Assembly: GCF_943373825.1 (NCBI RefSeq)
Contig: NZ_CALSBP010000002.1
Location: forward strand, 2,283,501-2,347,500
Source of the DNA: Aquimarina spinulae
GTDB taxonomy: Bacteria; Bacteroidota; Bacteroidia; Flavobacteriales; Flavobacteriaceae
Length of the DNA: 64,000 bases
Direction: 5' to 3'
Each line of letters begins with the position of its first letter. Position 1 is the stretch's first letter. A model generated the notes under the pieces. It was given only the letters and a program-made list of their open reading frames with translations, did no database searches and had not been told where the DNA came from. The translations under genes were made by a program, and so were the position numbers. Positions 6,863 to 17,051 of this stretch are shown piece by piece.

Positions 6863-9850
6863 TTATTGTACAACAAACCTCGTAGCGTCTGCTTTTCTTT
6901 TGTTACCAAATCGTGCAAAATAGACTCCTGATCTCGCATAGGACATATCCAGATCGTATACAAATCTACCATTAGCATCTTTTCTCACTATATTAGAAAC
7001 GATAACTTGTCCTAGAATGTTAAAAATATAAAGTCTCGTTTCGGTTTCTGGGCCAGAGTCTGATTTGGTAATCAAAAATTGGTTGTCAGGTTCTGTAATT
7101 ACAATCAATCCTGTATTTAACTCTTCATTTTCTCCTATCTCTACGGTATAATCATGAGTTGTTCCAAAATCCATCGAACCACAGGGATTATTAAGAGGAG
7201 CTCCGCTATTGGTATTAACATCTCCTGCACGAATTCTAAGCAAATGACTTCCTAACAAAGCATCAGCGGCAATTGAAACCGTAAAGTCCTGATCGGTATC
7301 AGCAGCTTCGATAATTTGATTATCAACCAAAAGTTCTGATTCTTCAAAAACGATATTGTCATTAAAATCAATCCACATAGATACTCGCTCTGATCCATTA
7401 TTATCTGCAAATCCAGTTTGTACGGTTAATGTATAGTTTCCTATAGATCGATTTAAATTGATAGTAAAGTCATTTGTAAAATCTTCATATCCTGTATCAC
7501 AGGTAATTTGAGTATTCGTAACATTTGCCAATTCGAAAGACTTAATTCCATCTCCAAATCGCGCACAATTTGCTGTAGGTTTACAAAACGCTCTTTCTAT
7601 TGTTCTGGTAATAGTATCATTAGTTGTATTTTGATCTGCTGCTAAAGCCGTTCCTAATAGAAATTCGAAAGTCCCCGTTCCTGTAATATCTACCAGAGTA
7701 GTAAATGTATAACTTGTTTCTGTTTGTGGTTGCAGGGTACCTGTAAAAACTTCTTCTACTCTGGTTCCATTATTTAAAGTATAAAAAACCGGAATATTAG
7801 TTTGCGCAGCAGAACCAAAATTATATAGTGTAATAACAACGGCTTCTGAAGAAGCTGTAATACCACTATCGAGAGCAGGAGATGTTAATTCTGCCACTCC
7901 TACATCAACAGAAAATAAATTATTGAGCGTTACCTCACTACAATCATTTTCGGGATTGATATCTCCCGCTGCATTAGTTTCTGCTGTTATAGTATACACT
8001 CTTTCTGTACTAAGATCTGCATTGGTAGCAAATGAAAAAGAAGCTGTTCTTAATGGTGCTATAGGACCTGCTAACAGCTCACTAACCGGGGGTCCTCCAT
8101 TAATAGAGTATGTAACCTGTATATTACTTTGAGCTGTAGTCCCAAAATTCTTAACGGTTACGGTAATGTTTTCAGAATTGGTAAAAGTGGCATCATTTCC
8201 TGGCGTGTCTATACTTACTACTCCTACATCGGTTGTAACTGCACCAGCCACTTTAAAAACTCCTACAACATTTCTTGAGTTGTCTCCTGTATTTTCAAAG
8301 TATTCTGCAATGTGCCAAAACGTTTGATCATCGACAGGGTCTACAGTAAGCTGTGCATAATCTCCGTATCGTTGTGGATCTCCTTCGCGTTGTATATCGG
8401 TTCCGATCTTGATATCTTGCTCTGCTACGGTCATCGTTCCTAATGGATCACCTGCAAGTCTACCGGTATATCGAATTGAAGCAAAACTATCTGCACTCGC
8501 CCCGGTACTTGTTGTACCCATTGTTGTGTACCCCATACCAATATTACCATAAATATCCATAGCCATACTCCCACACCAGGCACTTTTACCATCGGGAGAA
8601 GTATAGGTTCCTTCTTGAAATACGGTCCAGGGTTGACCATCTCCACTTTGTCGTAATTCGTACCAACGTATTCCTGCTACATCATCTGCATCTGCATCTA
8701 TATCTACGACATGATTAAGTACTACAGAGTTATAATTACAAAATCGCCTGTAATTACTGGCAAACATAACTGCCCCTTGCAATGCATCAATATTTCGATC
8801 GCTACCAGGTTGTGGTAAGTTACCAAAAGACCCGCCATCAAAAGTAGAGTCAAATGGTGTTACCGTAAGTTCTTCTGCTTCTGTAATTGTAGATTGACTG
8901 GGAGAAACCCAGTCTACATTAACTTTCCATAATTTTAAAATATCCTGATCAACACCTTCCCACTCATCATCCTGAAAATAAATAATTCTAGCATCACCAT
9001 CAGGAGGTAATGTTTTTCCTAAAGCATTAAATGATGCCGGACTGTAAAACCCTCCTATTCTAGCTCCAGGAAGTGGAAATCCCACCATTTTTACATTTTC
9101 TTGTTCTGCTCCTTGTAGCATTTTTTCTCTTTCGATTACAAATACGATCTCGCTGGTTTGTACCGAATTTTGATCTTTATTAGCTGTTACATAGTATCCA
9201 TCAGACCAAATTGAAAATTTTGTGTAATCAGGAAACCCTTCTGTATTAAATCGATAGGTATACCATCCGTCATTTACAGGATCTGGTCCTTGGCCTACAG
9301 CTACCAAAAATCCATCTGGAGTATTAGAAAACTGAGTGATTACAAATCGATCTGCAAAACTATCATAAAATACAATTGGATCTCCAAGAGTTTCTCCTGG
9401 GAATATATTGGCTAATGATGACGAAGCCACTAACTCATTACCACTTCTATCGTGTATTGCAAAAGCAAAGTTTTTGGCACTTACATAATGATTAGGACCA
9501 ACAGCTCCTGTAGGATCTGAAGGAGCTCTATTGCTAGAATTTGTCTCGAATGTAAGAGAAGGAGCTTTACCTGCTCTCATCATCTGATTGCTCTTTTGTT
9601 TTGCAAGTAAAGGATCCATTCCTTTTGGAAAACCTTTTCCCGGAACAATCTTATTTGCATCTGTTCTTCTAGGATTAATCTTACCTTCTCTTGGTTCACC
9701 CGGCAATAGTTTTTTCCCTGCCAATGGCCCTATTGCCCTCATATAAGTAGCAGTAGTTACCATACTGGCATTCATGGTTTCTTTCTTTTGTGAAAATCCA
9801 ATGGTAACAAAAAACAGAAAAGAAACTACTACAATTTTCTTTAATAGCAT
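6863..9850 (-). CDS. Large secreted protein with CARDB-like, GEVED and T9SS type A sorting domains
   Basis: 995 residues from the ATG at 9850 (MLLKKIVVVSFLFFVTIGFSQ); a TTG three codons upstream is less likely. A signal peptide is followed by a propeller-like region of about 450 residues (APSDPTGAVGPNHYV..., repeated 'fGNIGMGYTTMG' type segments). Two CARDB/Ig-like modules come next, each opening DVGV (near 545 and 650), then a GEVED-type domain (near 770-890: SMWIDFNDN, AGSDFGTTHDYTVEIG-like). The C-terminal T9SS type A sorting domain carries the ETRLYIFNILGQVI motif and ends in a basic stretch. It is probably exported by the type IX system and attached to the cell surface. Enzymatic activity, if any, is not evident. 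Confidence 0.85.
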   Translation of the reverse strand: MLLKKIVVVSFLFFVTIGFSQKKETMNASMVTTATYMRAIGPLAGKKLLPGEPREGKINPRRTDANKIVPGKGFPKGMDPLLAKQKSNQMMRAGKAPSLTFETNSSNRAPSDPTGAVGPNHYVSAKNFAFAIHDRSGNELVASSSLANIFPGETLGDPIVFYDSFADRFVITQFSNTPDGFLVAVGQGPDPVNDGWYTYRFNTEGFPDYTKFSIWSDGYYVTANKDQNSVQTSEIVFVIEREKMLQGAEQENVKMVGFPLPGARIGGFYSPASFNALGKTLPPDGDARIIYFQDDEWEGVDQDILKLWKVNVDWVSPSQSTITEAEELTVTPFDSTFDGGSFGNLPQPGSDRNIDALQGAVMFASNYRRFCNYNSVVLNHVVDIDADADDVAGIRWYELRQSGDGQPWTVFQEGTYTSPDGKSAWCGSMAMDIYGNIGMGYTTMGTTSTGASADSFASIRYTGRLAGDPLGTMTVAEQDIKIGTDIQREGDPQRYGDYAQLTVDPVDDQTFWHIAEYFENTGDNSRNVVGVFKVAGAVTTDVGVVSIDTPGNDATFTNSENITVTVKNFGTTAQSNIQVTYSINGGPPVSELLAGPIAPLRTASFSFATNADLSTERVYTITAETNAAGDINPENDCSEVTLNNLFSVDVGVAELTSPALDSGITASSEAVVITLYNFGSAAQTNIPVFYTLNNGTRVEEVFTGTLQPQTETSYTFTTLVDITGTGTFEFLLGTALAADQNTTNDTITRTIERAFCKPTANCARFGDGIKSFELANVTNTQITCDTGYEDFTNDFTINLNRSIGNYTLTVQTGFADNNGSERVSMWIDFNDNIVFEESELLVDNQIIEAADTDQDFTVSIAADALLGSHLLRIRAGDVNTNSGAPLNNPCGSMDFGTTHDYTVEIGENEELNTGLIVITEPDNQFLITKSDSGPETETRLYIFNILGQVIVSNIVRKDANGRFVYDLDMSYARSGVYFARFGNKRKADATRFVVQ

Positions 9851-10028
9851 AAGCAACAATTTATATTAAGACCTGGCTCTTTACTTAGAGACTAAAATAC
9901 AACTAAACTTCAAAATAAGACAGTTGTAAGGCACTTTATCCTAAGTATTGATAAAAAAACGGTTAATTTTAAAAAAAATTATCAATAATCATCAATGATT
10001 ATATTGTATTTCTGTTTTTATCAAAATA

Positions 10029-10057
10029 AAAAAACTGCCTCGTAATGAGGCAGCTTT
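10029..10057 (-). terminator. Rho-independent terminator of glyS
   Basis: Stem CTGCCTC (10035-10041) / GAGGCAG (10047-10053). Read leftwards it is followed by a run of seven Ts. It lies 26 bp past the glyS stop codon. Confidence 0.85.
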
Positions 10058-10082
10058 ACCAGGGAAAAAACCTATCCCAAAA

Positions 10083-11618
10083 TTATTTTAACCAATACTC
10101 GGCATCTGTTTTTTCAGAAATGATAGTCTTAAGCTCTGTAATCGCCACTCGTTTCTGTTCCATAGTATCCCGATCTCGTATGGTAACCATGTTATCTTTT
10201 TTAGTATCGTGATCTATTGTAATACAAAATGGAGTACCATTGGCATCTTGTCTTCTATATCGACGTCCAATAGCATCTTTTTCGTCATAAATAACATTAA
10301 ATTTCCATTTTAGATCATCAACAATCTGTTCTGCAATCTCTGGCAGGCCATCTTTTTTAACCAAAGGAAGTATTGCTGCTTTTACAGGCGCAACAACTGC
10401 TGGTAGTTTTAACACCACTCTACTACTACCATCTTCTAATTCTTCATCTTGTAATGCGGTAGAGAATACTGCAAGAAACATTCTATCTAATCCAACTGAC
10501 GTTTCGACAACATAAGGAACATAGCTTTCTTTTAACTCGGGATCAAAAAACTGTAATTTCTTACCTGAGTGTTCTTCATGGGCTTTAAGGTCAAAATCTG
10601 TTCTGGAGTGAATTCCTTCTAATTCTTTAAATCCAAATGGGAAATTAAACTCAATATCAGCTGCAGCATTTGCATAGTGTGCTAGTTTATCATGATCGTG
10701 AAAACGATAATTCTCTTTACCCAATCCTAGTGATAAATGCCAATGTAATCGGGTTTCTTTCCAGTATTCATACCATTTCATTTCCTCACCGGGGCGTACA
10801 AAGAATTGCATTTCCATTTGTTCAAACTCCCGCATTCTAAAAATAAATTGGCGCGCTACGATCTCATTTCTAAATGCTTTTCCGGTTTGAGCAATTCCAA
10901 ACGGTATTTTCATTCGTCCCGTTTTCTGAACATTCAGGAAATTCACAAAAATACCCTGAGCAGTCTCTGGCCTTAAGAATAAATCGGTAGCAGATTCTGC
11001 AGATGCTCCTAATTTAGTACCAAACATTAGATTAAATTGTCGCACCTCTGTCCAATTTTTGGAACCAGTATCCGGATCAGCAATTTCTAATTCTTCTATC
11101 AGTGCTTTTACATCTGCAAGATCTTCGTTATCCAAAGATTTTGCCATACGCTGTAAAACCTCTTCTTTTTTAGAAAGGTATTTTACCACTCTTGGATTAG
11201 TAGTTACAAATTGGGCTTCATCAAAATCATCTCCAAAGCGTTTTTTGGCTTTAGTGATTTCTTTTTGAGCTTTTTGATAAAGCTTCTCTGCATAATCCTC
11301 GATAAGTACGTCGGCTCTATATCTCTTTTTAGAATCTTTATTATCAATAAGTGGATCACTAAAGGCATCTACGTGACCCGAAGCTTTCCAGGTTGTAGGA
11401 TGCATAAATATTGCAGCATCAAGACCAACAATATTCTGGTGCATATTCACCATACTTTTCCACCAATATTCTCTTATATTTTTTTTAAGCTCTACTCCAT
11501 TTTGACCATAGTCATATACTGCACTTAATCCATCATAAATTTCACTAGAACCAAAAATATACCCATACTCCTTAGCATGGGCAATAACCTTTTTAAATTT
11601 ATCTTCTTGCTTTGCCAT
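10083..11618 (-). CDS. glyS: Glycyl-tRNA synthetase, single-chain dimeric type
   Basis: A 511-residue class II synthetase that charges tRNA-Gly. The class II core is visible: motif 2 region with FRNEIVARQFIFRMREFEQMEM, motif 3 region with SVGLDRMFLAVF, and the LFLRPETAQGIFVNF substrate loop. The C-terminal anticodon-binding domain (PVKAAILPLVKKDG...) is of the type shared with HisRS and ThrRS. This is the eukaryote/archaea-like alpha2 form used by Bacteroidota rather than the alpha2beta2 form. Start MAKQEDKFKK is the only sensible one. It is transcribed alone and ends in a good terminator. Confidence 0.97.
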   Translation of the reverse strand: MAKQEDKFKKVIAHAKEYGYIFGSSEIYDGLSAVYDYGQNGVELKKNIREYWWKSMVNMHQNIVGLDAAIFMHPTTWKASGHVDAFSDPLIDNKDSKKRYRADVLIEDYAEKLYQKAQKEITKAKKRFGDDFDEAQFVTTNPRVVKYLSKKEEVLQRMAKSLDNEDLADVKALIEELEIADPDTGSKNWTEVRQFNLMFGTKLGASAESATDLFLRPETAQGIFVNFLNVQKTGRMKIPFGIAQTGKAFRNEIVARQFIFRMREFEQMEMQFFVRPGEEMKWYEYWKETRLHWHLSLGLGKENYRFHDHDKLAHYANAAADIEFNFPFGFKELEGIHSRTDFDLKAHEEHSGKKLQFFDPELKESYVPYVVETSVGLDRMFLAVFSTALQDEELEDGSSRVVLKLPAVVAPVKAAILPLVKKDGLPEIAEQIVDDLKWKFNVIYDEKDAIGRRYRRQDANGTPFCITIDHDTKKDNMVTIRDRDTMEQKRVAITELKTIISEKTDAEYWLK

Positions 11619-11737
11619 TGCGCAAAAATAACTGAATTTAAATGAATTGAAAACGAATCTGATTTTGTTTTTTATAAAATCTTCATCTGTTGCTAATGCA
11701 GGGATTACTTATCGAAAGTAATTTCTGACAAAAGCAT

Positions 11738-11775
11738 AAAAAAACCGTCATATTTTAAGCAATATGACGGTTATT
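11738..11775 (-). terminator. Rho-independent terminator
   Basis: ACCGTCATATT / AATATGACGGT stem with a T-run on the minus strand. It follows the leftward coiled-coil protein gene ending at 11794. Confidence 0.9.
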
Positions 11776-11793
11776 AATTATATATCTAAAAAA

Positions 11794-12675
11794 TTATTTT
11801 AGTTCAAACTGAGTGTTTGAGATCATTTTTGGTCCAGAGAATACATTTACAATATAGTTTCCTTTAACTAATTCTCCTTCTGCTGTATCTACTAATACAC
11901 AAACATCTAGTGCTTCATTTTCGTAGAATACTTTATTAGTCCCACTATAAGTAAGTGTTGCACTATCAAAGTTTACAGCTATTTTATCTCCTATCAAAAC
12001 ATTACTAGGATTAACCACCTGTACATAAAGATTTTTATCTCCTTTTTCGGTTAATTTATTTGGTGCAAGTGTAAAACAAACTCTTACTTTTTCGGCTCTT
12101 TTTGCCCTAGTAGTAGTTGATATTTTACCACTGCCACGTACACGTACTCCTTCTGCTTTGATATTTGCCGCAGTAAGTGCCGAACCTCTTTCTACAATAT
12201 CAGCAAGTTTGCTGTTTTGAGTCTGTAAAGAGTCTGATAAGATTATTCTTTTATTTAATGCAACAGAAGTACTATCTAAATCTGTAGTTAATTGTGTATT
12301 TGCAACCGTTAAACTATCTGCAAGCTTAAACAATCTTTCACGTTCCTTCTTAAGTTTACCTACTTCTCTTCTGTAACGAGAGATCAAAGCCAGGTTAGCA
12401 TCATTATCTTTTACGCTATCCAATAGAACTACGATACGTTCTTTTGCCTTAAGTAAATGATCATCCATTACTTCATTAAGGGCAATAGCATTGTCATACT
12501 TTGTTATCAATTCTCCTAATTCACTTTCAATAAGATCCTTTTCTTGTTGCAAAATTGCTTTATTTTGCTTCTCTTCGTTGTAAAACTTATACGTAAATAT
12601 CCCTAGAATAAGTAACAGTGCTCCTAGAACACCGATAAGGATCTTAAGGGTTAAGTTATTGTTTTGAGTTGTCAT
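11794..12675 (-). CDS. Membrane-anchored coiled-coil protein, conserved in flavobacteria
   Basis: A 293-residue protein. The N-terminal transmembrane helix is at about 10-30 (LKILIGVLGALLLILGIFTY). A long coiled coil follows (about 32-165, heptads rich in L, E, K, D, with SRYRREVGKLKKERERL), then a globular C-terminal beta-rich domain (about 185-293) with VRVCFTLAPNKL and YIVNVFSGPKMI. Homologues in this phylum are often loosely called 'chromosome partitioning protein', which nothing in the sequence supports. Topology suggests a cytoplasmic anchor with the bulk in the periplasm. Function unknown. Confidence 0.7.
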   Translation of the reverse strand: MTTQNNNLTLKILIGVLGALLLILGIFTYKFYNEEKQNKAILQQEKDLIESELGELITKYDNAIALNEVMDDHLLKAKERIVVLLDSVKDNDANLALISRYRREVGKLKKERERLFKLADSLTVANTQLTTDLDSTSVALNKRIILSDSLQTQNSKLADIVERGSALTAANIKAEGVRVRGSGKISTTTRAKRAEKVRVCFTLAPNKLTEKGDKNLYVQVVNPSNVLIGDKIAVNFDSATLTYSGTNKVFYENEALDVCVLVDTAEGELVKGNYIVNVFSGPKMISNTQFELK

Positions 12676-12748
12676 AATTAAGATTTATAATTTTTGATGG
12701 TTATTTTAATAGCTAAATATAATAATTAATGTTAATCTCCCTAATAAA

Positions 12749-13429
12749 ATGCTAAGAGACTTAGCGTATTTATTCTACCCTATATATTGTGCTGCCTGTG
12801 ACAGTCCTTTATATGCGAATGAAAGGTTACTGTGTACTTCTTGTAGACACGAGCTTCCTTTGGGCAATTTTCATAACGTAAACGCAAAAAAAATTGAAAA
12901 AGTATTTTATGGCCGTGTCAAAATTGAAAATGCTACTGCTTTATTTGTATTTCATAAAGATAGCTTAGTACAAAATTTAATTCATAATCTAAAATATCGC
13001 GGAAGAGAAGAAATAGGAAAAGAACTGGGCAAATGGCTTGGTCAGGAACTAATTCAAACACCTGAATACCAGTTTATTGATTCTGTAATACCAGTTCCTT
13101 TACACAAAAGAAGATTACGGGAAAGAGGATATAATCAAGTAGGAAAATTCGGAGTCGAAATTGCCAAAAAACTAAATGCCGAATATATTGATTCTGTTTT
13201 GAAAAAAATTTCCTACAATAAAAAACAATCCAAACGCGGAAGAATTAGCAGATGGATAAACACTGTTGAAACATTCGGAGTTCAAAATGAGTCCTTACTT
13301 GTAAATAAGCATATTTTGTTGGTTGATGATATTGTTACGACAGGGGCTACCATAGAATCTTGTGTAAATGCATTAAAATCTATTCCTGGTATCAAAATAA
13401 GTGTCGCCACAATTGCTATAACAGAATAA
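12749..13429 (+). CDS. comF: ComF family phosphoribosyltransferase-like protein
   Basis: A 226-residue protein with an N-terminal zinc-ribbon (C14-x2-C17 ... C29-x2-C32, in YCAACDSP and LCTSCRHE) and a C-terminal type I PRTase fold. The PRPP-binding loop is ILLVDDIVTTGAT (near 188-200) and the conserved loop is VIPVPLHKRRLRERGYNQ. ComF/GntX proteins act in DNA uptake in naturally competent bacteria, with an ssDNA-handling role inferred; the PRTase activity itself is not well established. The gene is divergent from the coiled-coil protein and stands alone. No other competence gene is nearby. Confidence 0.9.
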   Translation: MLRDLAYLFYPIYCAACDSPLYANERLLCTSCRHELPLGNFHNVNAKKIEKVFYGRVKIENATALFVFHKDSLVQNLIHNLKYRGREEIGKELGKWLGQELIQTPEYQFIDSVIPVPLHKRRLRERGYNQVGKFGVEIAKKLNAEYIDSVLKKISYNKKQSKRGRISRWINTVETFGVQNESLLVNKHILLVDDIVTTGATIESCVNALKSIPGIKISVATIAITE

Positions 13430-13608
13430 TTAGAATAAGGTTTGATATACAATAAATTTACATTTGAAACCTTGTTATATAAACGCAATTGATCCAACAC
13501 ACTTCTATTTATAAGTCAATTTTGAATTAGCTGTTAAATAGACTTTTATTAAGTTTTTTGTTTTTTAAATATAGTTGTTTCTTTGTGTCCTAAAATTATT
13601 GCGGAGAT

Positions 13609-15222
13609 ATGAGCAAAAGAATACATATGATATTGCTTACCTTGGTATCACTTGTCATCGTGATTGGTTGTGCCAAAAAAGGTTCTATAACTGGTGGCCC
13701 CAAAGATGAGACTCCCCCGGTTTTTATAAAAGCTATGCCTCCCAATTTCTCTACAAATTTCGACAAAAAAGAGATCAGAATCTATTTTGATGAATATGTA
13801 AAATTAAAAGATCCTCAAAAACAAATTATCGTTTCTCCTCCTATGGATCCTAAACCAACCATTACTCCTTTGGGAGGGGCTAGTAAGTACATAAAAATTA
13901 AATTTCTCGATACCTTATTAGAAAACACAACCTACAGTATTAATTTTGGTGAAAGTGTAGTAGACAATAACGAAGAAAACCCTAATCCTTTTTTTAGGTA
14001 TGTTTTTTCTACAGGAGATTCCCTTGATTCATTAAGTATAAAAGGTATCGTTGGCGACGCTATTCAAAAAAAGGCAGATTCTTATATTACCGTAGCGTTG
14101 TATGAAATTGATGAAAACTACTCTGATTCACTAGTATATAAAACCGTTCCCAGATATATCACTAATACTTTAGATAGTTTAGCTTTTAGCTTACAGAATC
14201 TGAAAGAAGGAAAATTTAAGCTCATTGCGTTAAAAGATATTTCTAACAACTATACCTATGAGCCTAAACAGGATAAAATAGGGTTTTATGAAGAGATAAT
14301 ATCACTTCCTGAAGATACTGCCAAAGTTTTTAACCTTAACATATTTAAAGAAGTTTTGGATTTTAAGGCACTAAATCCTAAACAAGTCTCAAAAAACAAG
14401 CTTATTTTTCCATATGAAGGTGAAGTAGATAGCATGAAAATCAAGCTGCTAAGTGAAGCACCAGATACATTTGAAACTCGAATCTTTCCTGATAAAGACA
14501 AAGACACATTACATTATTGGTTTAGACCATTTTTTGAAGCCGATTCATTAATATTTGAAGTAACTAATGTCAAAAAATATCGAGATACTATACTTACCCG
14601 GTTTAAAGATCAATATAAAGATTCTCTCGTAGTATCCTCTGATATTGGAGCTACACTTCCACTTAATAAAGATTTTGTTTTTACCGCAAACACTGCTCTG
14701 GATAGTATTAATGAACAATTAATCTCTCTAACCGATAAGGATACACTCGAAATTCCTTTTTCTATCAAATTAGATATTGCAAAAAATGAAGCACAACTAG
14801 CTTTTGAAAAAGCTGAGAGTAATGCCTACACTTTACAGTTTTTACCAAACGCTATTAAAGATTTTACCGGCAACGTTAATGACACTATAAGAATCAATTT
14901 CAGAACAAAGAAATTAACAGATTATGGAACTATTTTCTTAACACTTCAGAAAGTAGAAGCTTATCCGATTTTGGTTCAAGTCACTAACGAACAAGAAGAA
15001 GTGATTTCAGAAAAAGTTGTGCAACGTCAGGAAACTTTGGTTTTTGATTATCTCGACCCGTCCAAATATTACATCAGAATCGTTTTTGACAGTAATAATA
15101 ATGGTAAATGGGACAGTGGTAATTTTTTAAAAGGAATACAACCCGAAGAAATCCGTTACTTTGCCGAACCCATTGATGTTAGAGCAAATTGGGAAATAAA
15201 GCAAACCTTTACATTAGATTAA
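13609..15222 (+). CDS. Ig-like domain-containing lipoprotein
   Basis: A 537-residue protein with a lipoprotein signal (lipobox VIGC, near residue 21, followed by AKKGSITGGPKDETPP). The start of the mature protein is the typical Bacteroidetes 'GGPKDETPP' sequence leading into a Big_5-type Ig-like fold (about 36-130: FSTNFDKKEIRIYFDEYV, YSINFGESVVDNNEENP). The remainder is beta-rich with repeated 'YxLQFLPNAIKDFTGN' and 'YYIRIVFDSNNNGKWDSG' segments. It probably sits in the outer membrane, facing the periplasm or surface. Its 3' end overlaps the convergent nitrilase gene by 9 bp. No precise function can be given. Confidence 0.85.
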   Translation: MSKRIHMILLTLVSLVIVIGCAKKGSITGGPKDETPPVFIKAMPPNFSTNFDKKEIRIYFDEYVKLKDPQKQIIVSPPMDPKPTITPLGGASKYIKIKFLDTLLENTTYSINFGESVVDNNEENPNPFFRYVFSTGDSLDSLSIKGIVGDAIQKKADSYITVALYEIDENYSDSLVYKTVPRYITNTLDSLAFSLQNLKEGKFKLIALKDISNNYTYEPKQDKIGFYEEIISLPEDTAKVFNLNIFKEVLDFKALNPKQVSKNKLIFPYEGEVDSMKIKLLSEAPDTFETRIFPDKDKDTLHYWFRPFFEADSLIFEVTNVKKYRDTILTRFKDQYKDSLVVSSDIGATLPLNKDFVFTANTALDSINEQLISLTDKDTLEIPFSIKLDIAKNEAQLAFEKAESNAYTLQFLPNAIKDFTGNVNDTIRINFRTKKLTDYGTIFLTLQKVEAYPILVQVTNEQEEVISEKVVQRQETLVFDYLDPSKYYIRIVFDSNNNGKWDSGNFLKGIQPEEIRYFAEPIDVRANWEIKQTFTLD

Positions 15223-15996
15223 TTTAAAATCATCTTTATCGTCGAGAAAAGGTAATTTATTTCTTGTTTTTTTGACATGAGAAATATCTAAGGTTGTATA
15301 CAAAATAGCCTCTCTCTCGATAGGGTTTTCTTCTAAAACCGAATTCCCTAAAACATCATATACTCCAGAATGACCATTGTATTCATATCCTTTACCATCT
15401 AGGCCTACGCGATTTACCCCGATACAATAACACATATTTTCGATAGCTCTGGCTTTTAGCAATGCATCCCACGCATCAATACGAGGTTTTGGCCAACTGG
15501 CTACATACAATAACACATCATATCCCGAAGTATTTCTCGCCCATACCGGAAACCTGAGATCATAACAAATTAGTGGTTTAATTTTCCAACCCTTATATTC
15601 TATAATTACATCTTTTTGCCCTGCAGTAAAAACGTCTTGTTCTTTGGCTAGTGTAAATAACTGGTGTTTATCATATACCTCACAGGCCCCATCCGGAAGC
15701 ATAAAAACCAATCGATTATAATAGTTTCCTTTTTCTTCAATAATAATACTGCCTACAATTGCACAATCTGCCGATTTGGCCATCTTTTCTAACCATTGCA
15801 ACGTATCTTCACCCATTTTTTCTGCTACTTCTATTACATTCATTGTAAAGCCTGTAGTAAACATTTCGGGTAAGATAATTAGATCTACTTTCTGGGATAT
15901 CGAATTAATTTTTTGAGTAAAAGCTGCACGATTTTGTACTGGGTTCTCCCATGCCAGATGAGATTGGATTAATGCGACATGTAAGTTTGTATTCAT
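15214..15996 (-). CDS. Nitrilase superfamily amidohydrolase (omega-amidase/YafV-like)
   Basis: A 260-residue carbon-nitrogen hydrolase with the Glu-Lys-Cys triad visible: Glu44 in IILPEMFTTGF, Lys in VYDKHQLF, Cys in KPLICYDLRFPVWAR. The R-F-P-W context and length fit the omega-amidase/2-oxoglutaramate amidase (YafV, Nit2) branch, which hydrolyses 2-oxoglutaramate or 2-oxosuccinamate in methionine-salvage or amino-acid transamination repair. The substrate is inferred from the family only. The stop codon lies inside the last three codons of the convergent lipoprotein gene, so the two transcripts overlap at their 3' ends. Confidence 0.88.
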   Translation of the reverse strand: MNTNLHVALIQSHLAWENPVQNRAAFTQKINSISQKVDLIILPEMFTTGFTMNVIEVAEKMGEDTLQWLEKMAKSADCAIVGSIIIEEKGNYYNRLVFMLPDGACEVYDKHQLFTLAKEQDVFTAGQKDVIIEYKGWKIKPLICYDLRFPVWARNTSGYDVLLYVASWPKPRIDAWDALLKARAIENMCYCIGVNRVGLDGKGYEYNGHSGVYDVLGNSVLEENPIEREAILYTTLDISHVKKTRNKLPFLDDKDDFKLI

Positions 15997-16223
15997 AACA
16001 CGAAAATAGTAAAAATCTTCATTTTTAATACTTATGTAATATACCGTTTACATAAATTTAGTGTTGTAAAATCTACTTCTATCAATAAACACCTTAAAAA
16101 CCATCACTTTTTTTAAGGGATTCACCACAAAGCTGTTTTCTTAACATGTATAGTATTTATTATCCCGTTATGTTTGAGATTACATAGAAAACCTGGATTA
16201 ATAAAAACTTAAAAACAATACTT

Positions 16224-16778
16224 ATGAAAAAAAACACTCTAGTAATCATCAGTTTTATTTTCTCTCTAATTTTAGCTTCTTGTGGAGGAAAAAATAATAC
16301 TACATCAAATGATAGTGAAGAAACAATAGCTGAAACTTCAGCTGTAGCTTCTTATGACCTATCAGAAAAAGGAATCCCTGCAATTATTGAAGGACCAATA
16401 GAAGCTACTATAGGAGAAGGAATGGGTGCTGGAGAAATTGATGGTATAAAAACAATAAGTTTAGGTATAACAAAGGATAAATTTAAGCTAGAGATAAATA
16501 TGGATAGTGCGCCTTCTGAAAGAACATTAGACGAACTTGTTGCTTTTCATAAGGAATTAAGTCAAGAAGAAGAGGGGTTTGAATTGATAAAAGAAGATTC
16601 AAATGGTTTTATTTACAAAACAACCGAGGATGGAGAAACTAATCACAATTTTAATTATGTTAAAATGAATGAAAAAGGAGATGCTTTAGAAATGACAACT
16701 GGATTTAGTTTGGTCAACTATACTTTAGAAGAGGTAGAAAAAATGTATGAAGCAGCTAAAAAAGCTACTTGGAAATAG
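16224..16778 (+). CDS. Hypothetical lipoprotein
   Basis: A 184-residue protein starting MKKNTLVIISFIFSLILASC, with Cys20 as lipidation site, followed by a Ser/Thr/Asn-rich linker. The mature domain (about 45-184) contains VVSYDLSEKGIPAIIEGP-like and GFIYKTTEDGETNHNFNY segments; I cannot name the family. It is monocistronic, with its own terminator at 16835-16878. Confidence 0.65.
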   Translation: MKKNTLVIISFIFSLILASCGGKNNTTSNDSEETIAETSAVASYDLSEKGIPAIIEGPIEATIGEGMGAGEIDGIKTISLGITKDKFKLEINMDSAPSERTLDELVAFHKELSQEEEGFELIKEDSNGFIYKTTEDGETNHNFNYVKMNEKGDALEMTTGFSLVNYTLEEVEKMYEAAKKATWK

Positions 16779-16834
16779 TTTTGTTACCAACAAAATCACC
16801 TGGTTGTGAAGCTTTACAGGGATAATAAATTTAT

Positions 16835-16878
16835 ATAAGATCGTCTAATAATTACTTTTTAGACGATCTTATTTTTTT
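16835..16878 (+). terminator. Rho-independent terminator
   Basis: ATAAGATCGTCTAA (16835-16848) pairs with TTAGACGATCTTAT (16859-16872), followed by a T-run. It ends the lipoprotein transcript upstream of ileS. Confidence 0.92.
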
Positions 16879-17051
16879 ATATCCAAATACAACACTTATA
16901 TCTACTTCTTTTCACCAACTAATTATTTTAATCCAGGCTAAAATCAAAAAGCAAAATAATATAACAACAAACTTTATGGTATTCTAGATAATCTCTATTC
17001 TTTTTTCCAGAAAATCCTTATTTTCGCACACTTAATAGAAAGAACGATCAA

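Noticed and set aside
6655..6885. 76-codon rightward frame
   Set aside because: It lies across the triple-hairpin palindrome and has no protein features.
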